Source of the DNA: Planctomycetaceae bacterium
GTDB lineage: Bacteria > Planctomycetota > Planctomycetia > Planctomycetales > Planctomycetaceae
Length of the DNA stretch: 10,985 bases
Assembly: GCA_947479075.1 (NCBI GenBank)
Contig: CANJZR010000077.1
Span: 1-10,985 of the forward strand
Reading direction: 5' to 3'
Shown here: piece by piece, positions 6,911-10,985 of the stretch
How positions within the stretch are numbered: position 1 is the stretch's first letter
Layout of the letters: every line of letters starts with the position of its first letter
Position numbers and translations under genes: made by a program
Notes under the pieces: generated by a model
The model's database searches: none
What the model saw: the letters and a program-made list of their open reading frames with translations, nothing else
What the model was told of the DNA's origin: nothing

Positions 6911-8122
6911 TTAAGTCGTCCGGCCTCTGTGCCCCCGCCAACGATCCGTCGCATGTTGCAGTTGTTCGCCCCAGACTTCCTTCAGCGCTTCCGCCGAAGG
7001 CGTGCTGCCTTGTCGACATTCGCCGAAGTACCAGCAGCACGCTTTCCCCAGCGAGTAAGTGTACGCGAACGCCATCGCCGCGTTGGCTGTCTGTCCCAGA
7101 ACCGGAATCAGTTTCAAAGGCGCCTTCACCGCGAATCGCAACGCCATCTGCCCCGCTGCGGCCCCCGCCATCTGGGTCAGCAAACCCACGTTCATTTTTT
7201 GATTGTACTGTTCGGCCAGAACGTAAATCAGCCTCGACTGCAAGCTCATCACCAGGGGAATGTCCACCCAGGGGAGCGGTACTGCCGCAGCTGTGGCGGC
7301 CAGACTGCTGTAGGTCAGGATTGATGGCAGAGCCCGTTGCTCGCTGAGGTCTTGCAATGAAGATCGCACATCATCGAGATGGAGAATGACTTGACGACAG
7401 GCTGCCGGAAGCAGTTCGATCAACGCCTGCTCCAGTCGATCCCCTCCGAGATCCGGGGGCAGATAACCCTCCTCGGGGGACGTCAAGTCGAGTGGCACAA
7501 TCCGATCGACCAACCCCGCAAATCGCCGTTGTTGTTCGAGGAGTGACCGGCTCAGCACGGGGTTTAATCCCAGCTGGGAGAAGTCGATCGCGTTGCCTGC
7601 TGATGCGCCTGTCGAAACGACGGACGAAAACGGATCAGAGGCCGGATGCTGCTCCATGGGATAAGCCTCATGCAGGCAGGTCAGTGCCAGCACAACCGGT
7701 AAGCTGGGGGCAGCTGCGCGAATTCGCCGAAGTGATTCGACGATCTGGTCCAAGGCGTGATCCATGACTCGCACGACAACGATCACCACGTGAGCCTGAG
7801 CTTCAAACGCTGCAATGTCCTCATCCGGATCATACCCCGCTTCTCCGAGTCCCCGAGTATCCAGGAACCTCACGATCGTTTCTTCGGGCGAGGGGAAGTC
7901 ATATCGAACGGAGGTCTTCGTCTGAGGACGAAATCCATTTCCAATCACAGCTGAGGTCGCGCCGGTGAGATACCGGACGATCGACGTTTTCCCGCTACCC
8001 GTTTTGCCAAAGAGCCACATCACGGGGATGGGCGTCTTCGCCAGCAAGGCGGCTTGCTCTTGAGCAAACTGCTCGTCGCTCAGCCCCTTCCAGCCGAACC
8101 AATTCCTCCAGCGGTCCAGCAT
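6911..8122 (-). CDS. GTPase with C-terminal DUF697 (YcjF-like) domain
   Basis: This 403-residue protein has an N-terminal P-loop GTPase domain: G1 GKTGSGKTS (39-47), G3 DTRG (88-91, where most relatives have DTPG) and a G4 candidate TCLHE (148-152) in place of N/TKxD. Residues about 255-370 match DUF697, the domain of E. coli YcjF. This part is Ala-rich and hydrophobic (for example AATAAAVPLPWVDIPLVMSL, 275-294, and MAGAAAGQMALRF, 318-330) and is expected to associate with the membrane. The start is supported by AGGAGG on the minus strand, 9 nt upstream. It is the first gene of a minus-strand pair with the membrane-anchored GTPase. The unusual G4 may weaken guanine selectivity. The family is clear; the biological role (envelope stress, by analogy with YcjX/YcjF) is inference. 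Confidence 0.85.
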   Translation of the reverse strand: MLDRWRNWFGWKGLSDEQFAQEQAALLAKTPIPVMWLFGKTGSGKTSIVRYLTGATSAVIGNGFRPQTKTSVRYDFPSPEETIVRFLDTRGLGEAGYDPDEDIAAFEAQAHVVIVVVRVMDHALDQIVESLRRIRAAAPSLPVVLALTCLHEAYPMEQHPASDPFSSVVSTGASAGNAIDFSQLGLNPVLSRSLLEQQRRFAGLVDRIVPLDLTSPEEGYLPPDLGGDRLEQALIELLPAACRQVILHLDDVRSSLQDLSEQRALPSILTYSSLAATAAAVPLPWVDIPLVMSLQSRLIYVLAEQYNQKMNVGLLTQMAGAAAGQMALRFAVKAPLKLIPVLGQTANAAMAFAYTYSLGKACCWYFGECRQGSTPSAEALKEVWGEQLQHATDRWRGHRGRTT

Positions 8123-8131
8123 GTCAGCTGT

Positions 8132-8137
8132 CCTCCT
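8132..8137 (-). promoter_or_regulatory. Strong ribosome binding site of the DUF697 GTPase
   Basis: CCTCCT on the + strand reads AGGAGG on the minus strand, 9 nt before the ATG at 8122. It fixes the start of the GTPase operon's first gene. Confidence 0.75.
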
Positions 8138-8458
8138 CTACCATCCGTCATTGAGAACTCCGCGATTGCGATCTCATCCGGACTCACCTTTAGTCTACAC
8201 CCACGGGAAAGAATTCATACATCGTGCGGCATTTCGACATCAGGCACGTAAGTATATCTGACTGGTCGTTGGGGACTTTCCGGTGTTGTCAGTTTGACGG
8301 GAGGTCCAATCTAAAGACTGGTAGAACCCACCAGGGGAATGGGATGCTTCTGACGATCGACGAAAGGTTGGTTACATGTCCCGTGAAGAGTCGCGATCGA
8401 AGAACTTCAAGGACAAGCATGGTGCAGGGTGACCTCTTCCGACACCTCATTATCACTG

Positions 8459-8490
8459 GCAGAATGCCCCAATCCCATTCTGCAACTTTT
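8459..8490 (+). repeat. 8-bp hairpin followed by a short T-run
   Basis: GCAGAATG (8459-8466) pairs perfectly with CATTCTGC (8476-8483) around a 9-nt loop. After AAC come four T's (8487-8490). This could be a weak terminator for a + strand transcript starting in the preceding 300 bp. The gap between stem and T-run makes that uncertain. Confidence 0.4.
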
Positions 8491-8567
8491 CGGTGACAAG
8501 ACCTCTGCGGCGTGTTCACATGTGCTTCTTCACAATCTAAACAATGTATAAGTTCAAAGGAGTCTCG

Positions 8568-8747
8568 ATGACATCTCGATACAGATTTTCCGGACCGCGT
8601 GCCTTCATGCCCAGGACATCGATGCCGATTATTTTATTAGTTGAGGTGTTGTGGACTTGTCGGGCCACTCTATTCACCCTGTTTGTCGATTTAACGCGGG
8701 AAAATGGCTCACGATCAAGAATTCGATCAACACTGGGAATCCGATAA
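8568..8747 (+). CDS. Possible small ORF, 59 residues, hypothetical
   Basis: The ATG at 8568 is preceded 5 nt upstream by AAAGGAG (8556-8562), one of the better ribosome binding sites in the window. The product starts MTSRYRFSG, has a moderately hydrophobic middle (MPIILLVEVLW, then TLFTLFV) and ends in an Arg/Ser-rich tail. The tail overlaps the next small ORF in another frame. I recognise no family, and the Arg-rich tail looks like out-of-frame translation. It could be a real short membrane peptide, the 5' remnant of a decayed gene, or chance. The ribosome binding site is the main argument for it. Confidence 0.25.
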   Translation: MTSRYRFSGPRAFMPRTSMPIILLVEVLWTCRATLFTLFVDLTRENGSRSRIRSTLGIR

Positions 8748-8897
8748 AGAGCTTGGATTACCGCTATCTATTCCCCTGAGCCAGCGTACGATGAGGACGT
8801 CGCGGGCTGGTCGCAGGAATCGGCAGGCTCGGTGACAGATTCGGATGACAAGAGTGATTGCATTCCGGGGCGTCCTGGAAGGCGAGAACATCTGTAA
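8704..8897 (+). pseudogene. Probable frameshifted small acidic-protein gene
   Basis: An ATG at 8704 opens a frame starting MAHDQEFDQHWESDKELG, which looks like a natural polar N-terminus. After the CCCC run at 8773-8776 this frame turns Arg-rich and stops at 8833-8835 (43 residues). From 8775 a second frame reads PEPAYDEDVAGWSQ, continues acidic (TDSDDKSD), then reads PGRPGRREHL and stops at 8895-8897, exactly where the terminator stem begins. That second frame has no ATG of its own. Adding one C to the CCCC run would join the two into about 64 residues ending at the terminator. This suggests a one-base loss (mutation or sequencing error). I do not recognise the family. Confidence 0.4.
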
Positions 8898-8949
8898 GCC
8901 GACGTGGTGAGTTCCCTGATCGAAAGGGGATTCATCACGTCGGCTTTTT
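8896..8949 (+). terminator. Intrinsic terminator, second copy of the 1349-1399 type
   Basis: AAGCCGACGTGGTGA (8896-8910) pairs with 8932-8946 with a single G-U pair. The helix continues inward (8911-8916 with 8926-8931, including two G-U pairs) to a 9-nt loop, about 21 bp in all. Five T's follow (8945-8949). It ends + strand transcription 121 bp before the next operon and starts right at the stop codon of the broken small gene. Confidence 0.88.
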
Positions 8950-9057
8950 CCGTTTCTGGAGCTGACCATCCAGTGTCTCACCGACAGCCCGCCAATCACA
9001 ACATCTCCCCGACGACATCCGCGTCGGACTTCCAACGACTCCATTCTCAACCACCAG

Positions 9058-9063
9058 CAGGAA
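9058..9063 (+). promoter_or_regulatory. Ribosome binding site of the DUF883-like gene
   Basis: CAGGAA lies 7 nt before the ATG at 9071 and supports that start for the first gene of the stress-type operon. Confidence 0.5.
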
Positions 9064-9070
9064 TACAGAC

Positions 9071-9502
9071 ATGTCGCGTTCAATCACAGAATCCCTCGAC
9101 AACAAGTTCGAAGAGGTCACTGCCAATGTCAGCGAAAAAGCCGGTCAGGCAGCCAGCGCCATTGGAGAATTGGCCAGTGAGGCTGGTTGTGCGGTCGGAT
9201 CGATGGCCAGCAATGCGGTGAATCGAGTTGGCCAGAAGGCCGATGACATGACCGCTAGTGCAGGAGCTGGCATCAAAGGGCTGGGAGACAAGCTCAGTCA
9301 GAACTCGCCTCAATCCGGAATGATGGGCACTGCCTCTCAGTCGGTCGCGAAAACGGTCCACGACGGAGGTCAGTACATCGAGGACGCCAAGCTCAGCGGT
9401 ATGGCAGAAGACATGGCGCAGTTGATCCGGAGAAACCCAATTCCCAGCATCCTCATCGCGCTCGGAATCGGTTGGTTCGTGGCTCGTAAAATCAGGAGCT
9501 AA
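9071..9502 (+). CDS. Small DUF883/YqjD-like membrane-anchored protein
   Basis: This 143-residue protein has a long, Ala/Gly/Ser-rich N-terminal part (about 1-118) predicted to form amphipathic helices, with repeated Ala-Ser patterns (AGQAASAIGELASEAG, then VGSMASNAVNRVGQKADD). A single C-terminal membrane segment follows (about 123-138), closed by ARKIRS. The tail RRNPIPSILIALGIGWFVARK resembles the end of DUF883 proteins such as E. coli YqjD, ElaB and YgaM, which are stationary-phase inner-membrane proteins, some of them ribosome-associated. The next gene is a YqjE relative only 3 nt away, which strengthens the YqjD reading because E. coli has the same order. Sequence similarity in the N-terminal part is weak, so the family call is tentative, while the topology is clear. 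Confidence 0.7.
   Translation: MSRSITESLDNKFEEVTANVSEKAGQAASAIGELASEAGCAVGSMASNAVNRVGQKADDMTASAGAGIKGLGDKLSQNSPQSGMMGTASQSVAKTVHDGGQYIEDAKLSGMAEDMAQLIRRNPIPSILIALGIGWFVARKIRS
9494..9498 (+). promoter_or_regulatory. Ribosome binding site deciding a TTG start
   Basis: AGGAG inside the last codons of the preceding gene lies 7 nt before TTG at 9506. No ATG lies nearby in frame before the conserved N-terminal helix, so TTG is the likely start of the YqjE-type gene. Confidence 0.65.
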
Positions 9503-9505
9503 GCC

Positions 9506-9895
9506 TTGTCGACTGACACTGAATCTCCGCGTGGGCAGAGTACCGCTGAACTGATGGGCGGCATCCTGGGCGATCTACAACACCTTGTCGATCAGCAGTT
9601 CCATTTGATCCGCCAAGAGATCGAGATTGATGCCCGACGCTACATAAGAGCAGTGGTTCTCTGCGCCGTCGGCGTGGGTGTCTGGCTGACATCAGCTGTC
9701 GTGGCCTGTTTAGGTCTATCGCAGCTGCTGCACTGGAGTACCTCTCCCACATCCACAGATCCAGCATCGCTTCCTCTTTGGGCCTGCCATGCCGTTGTTG
9801 CGGGGATACTCGCCCCCATCGGAGGCCTGCTGCTGTGGATGGGGCGGGCAGAGATGAAACTCCGCTCCTATTCCAAGGGTTCGACCACCCCTTAA
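9506..9895 (+). CDS. YqjE / phage holin 3_6 superfamily inner-membrane protein
   Basis: This 129-residue protein uses a TTG start. It has a polar N-terminal helix (TAELMGGILGDLQHLVDQQ, then LIRQEIEIDARRY) and two membrane segments (about 48-72 and 90-113). It ends in a short basic tail. This is the layout of the YqjE or 'putative actinobacterial holin-X' family (PF07332), which is named after holins but is chromosomal and not known to lyse cells. In E. coli YqjE sits beside YqjD in a stationary-phase operon; the same neighbour is present here. Spacing is 3 nt to the gene before and 18 nt to the gene after, so one transcript is likely. The role is unknown, probably in envelope maintenance under stress. 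Confidence 0.8.
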   Translation: MSTDTESPRGQSTAELMGGILGDLQHLVDQQFHLIRQEIEIDARRYIRAVVLCAVGVGVWLTSAVVACLGLSQLLHWSTSPTSTDPASLPLWACHAVVAGILAPIGGLLLWMGRAEMKLRSYSKGSTTP

Positions 9896-9913
9896 CGTAC
9901 AGAATGCTCTACC

Positions 9914-10492
9914 ATGATCGACACGACAGAAGAGATCCGGGATCAAATGGAAGTCACCAGATCACAGCTCACCGACAAGCTGGAGTCTCTGGAGCTTCAA
10001 GTGGCGGGGACTGTGCAATCTGCCAGCACAGCTGTCACGGCGACCGTGGAGGCAGTTCAAGACGCCGTGATGTCGGTACGGAACACATTTGATCTCCAAC
10101 GCATCACCGGTTCGCATCCGTGGTTGGTTGTGGGTGGGGCAGCTGCAATTGGCTATCTCGCCACGAAAGCATTTGCATCCATTGAACCGACTGACAACTC
10201 AGCCGCTCTCACACCTCCAGCATCTGCCGCAGTTGTCGACCCCGAACATCGCAACGGCACCTCGAACACGCACACGAATGCAATCGCCAACTCCGCTCGA
10301 ACAGCCCCGGAGACCAGCGTCACAAACTCAGCCTGGGACCAGATGAGAATGGCCGCTGTAGGAGCATTCATCGGGATCGCGAGTGATATGGCCTCACGTG
10401 CCGCGCCATTGCTCATGGACTATCTGACCAGTACTCCGGGTCGAAAACCAGACAGTAGCGATCCAGAAGCACCCAAGAAGGAAATGATATGA
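9914..10492 (+). CDS. DUF3618 domain protein
   Basis: This 192-residue protein has an N-terminal DUF3618-type helix (TEEIRDQMEVTRSQLTDKLESL, about 5-26), the family's hallmark pattern. A second helical stretch runs to about 58. One membrane segment lies at about 69-86 (PWLVVGGAAAIGYLATK), then a low-complexity Thr/Asn/Ala-rich linker (about 92-138). A second, weaker hydrophobic or amphipathic stretch is at about 146-168, and the C-terminus is charged. DUF3618 proteins commonly accompany DUF883 and YqjE-type proteins, as here. I see no strong ribosome binding site before the ATG; coupling to the gene 18 nt upstream is plausible. The stop overlaps the next start by four bases (ATGA). Biochemical function is unknown. 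Confidence 0.8.
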   Translation: MIDTTEEIRDQMEVTRSQLTDKLESLELQVAGTVQSASTAVTATVEAVQDAVMSVRNTFDLQRITGSHPWLVVGGAAAIGYLATKAFASIEPTDNSAALTPPASAAVVDPEHRNGTSNTHTNAIANSARTAPETSVTNSAWDQMRMAAVGAFIGIASDMASRAAPLLMDYLTSTPGRKPDSSDPEAPKKEMI

Positions 10493-10985
10493 CCGCCACG
10501 ACACATCAAGAAACTCAACTCATCACGCGGATGATTCAAGGCATCAAGGTGGCCATGTTGACCACGATTCGCCCGGACGGCTCATTGCATAGCAGACCGA
10601 TGGCCGCCCAGGATGCCGAGTTCGATGGCGTGCTCTGGTTCTTTACTTCCCTGGACTCGCCGAAAGTTGTCGAGGTCGAGCAGGAACAGCAAGTGAACGT
10701 GACGTACGCGGATTCGGTCGAGAATCGTTATGTCACCGTTTCCGGACGTGCGACGGTCGTCCTCGACCGAGACAAGATCGAAGAGTTGTGGAGCCCCACA
10801 CTGAATGGGTGGTTTCCACTCGGCCTGGAAGACCCACAAATCGCTCTCCTGCGGGTGGAAGCCGACAGCTGGAATTACTGGGACTGTCAGACGGCGAAGA
10901 TGGTGCCTCGGGAAACTCATAAACCGACACCACCCGCTGATCTGGTCCGCGAGCCCGAGAAGCTGCGAACGGCAGATATGCATGA
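10489..10985 (+). CDS. General stress protein 26-like, pyridoxamine 5'-phosphate oxidase-fold protein (3' partial)
   Basis: The frame opens at an ATG overlapping the DUF3618 stop (ATGA), with AAGGA 6 nt upstream, and stays open to the window edge for 165 codons. The product matches the Pyrid_ox_like/general stress protein 26 family. Signatures are KVAMLTTIRPDGSLHSRPM (20-38), GVLWFFTSLDSPK (47-59), QVNVTYAD (68-75) and VTVSGRATVV (82-91), then a WSPTLNGWFPLGLEDP segment (101-116). These proteins adopt the split-barrel flavin-binding fold; B. subtilis and Xanthomonas relatives bind FMN or FAD, and catalysis is usually unknown. Its place as fourth gene of the cluster supports a general-stress role. 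Only the extreme C-terminus is missing by comparison with typical lengths of about 150-190 residues. Confidence 0.88.
   Translation, partial: MTATTHQETQLITRMIQGIKVAMLTTIRPDGSLHSRPMAAQDAEFDGVLWFFTSLDSPKVVEVEQEQQVNVTYADSVENRYVTVSGRATVVLDRDKIEELWSPTLNGWFPLGLEDPQIALLRVEADSWNYWDCQTAKMVPRETHKPTPPADLVREPEKLRTADMH

Larger units (their letters stand above)
8138..9070. other. Long intergenic region between divergent operons
   Basis: About 930 bp lie between the start of the GTPase operon and the start of the stress-type operon. It should hold both promoters, but I could not identify convincing -35/-10 pairs. What I can support is a hairpin at 8459-8483, an SD-led short ORF at 8568-8747, a probable frameshifted small gene at 8704-8897 and a terminator at 8896-8949. 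The rest (8138-8458, and 8950-9057 before the ribosome binding site) shows nothing I recognise. Confidence 0.6.

Noticed and set aside
8773..8779. Programmed -1 frameshift site at CCCC
   Set aside because: The bases do not form a standard slippery heptamer: the P-site tRNA would have to re-pair on TCC with a mismatch. A simple indel explains the data better.
8727..9083. 118-codon minus-strand ORF in the intergenic region
   Set aside because: It crosses the terminator and has a Cys/Arg/Trp-rich composition without a plausible ribosome binding site or family.
9506..9895. Phage lysis gene, suggested by the 'holin' family name
   Set aside because: No endolysin, spanin or other phage gene is nearby. 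The YqjE-type family is chromosomal and sits beside a YqjD-like gene, so a prophage is not supported.
1..10985. CRISPR array, tRNA, rRNA, insertion sequence or attachment site
   Set aside because: No regularly spaced repeats, tRNA-like cloverleaf, transposase motif or terminal inverted repeats with target duplication were seen.

Overview
This window probably comes from a planctomycete or a similar environmental Gram-negative bacterium. GC content is moderate to slightly high and most genes have clear Shine-Dalgarno (SD) sites. The mix of a di-haem peroxidase-type cytochrome, a four-PAS hybrid kinase and DUF697 GTPases fits that group. The taxonomic call is inferred from gene style, because no rRNA or other marker is present.

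Layout: (1) 1-1094, +, the 3' part of a di-haem c-type cytochrome of the cytochrome c peroxidase/MauG superfamily. (2) 1095-1467, an intergenic stretch with a perfect 12-bp inverted repeat, a GC-rich hairpin and a strong intrinsic terminator. (3) 1468-5030, +, a translationally coupled pair: a soluble hybrid histidine kinase (four PAS domains, HisKA, HATPase, receiver), then a response regulator whose output is not DNA-binding but a DUF2294/MpsC-like domain. (4) 5031-5251, a short gap between convergent genes. (5) 8122-5252, -, two P-loop GTPase genes in one probable operon: a DUF697-type GTPase, then a membrane-anchored Era-like GTPase. (6) 8123-9070, about 950 bp with little coding signal. 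It holds hairpins, a weak small ORF, a probable frameshifted small gene and a second terminator closely similar to the first. (7) 9071-10985, +, a tight cluster of a DUF883/YqjD-like membrane protein, a YqjE-type 'holin' membrane protein, a DUF3618 protein and a general-stress-protein-26-like flavin/PLP-oxidase-fold protein that runs off the window.

Read together, the window looks like an envelope- and stress-response neighbourhood. A PAS-based phosphorelay feeds an unusual effector domain, DUF697 GTPases recall the E. coli YcjX/YcjF stress proteins, and the last operon recalls E. coli yqjD-yqjE. The functional links between these blocks are inference from proximity. The most unusual items are the receiver-DUF2294 fusion, the two terminators with compensatory stem substitutions, and the frameshifted small acidic gene just before the second terminator.
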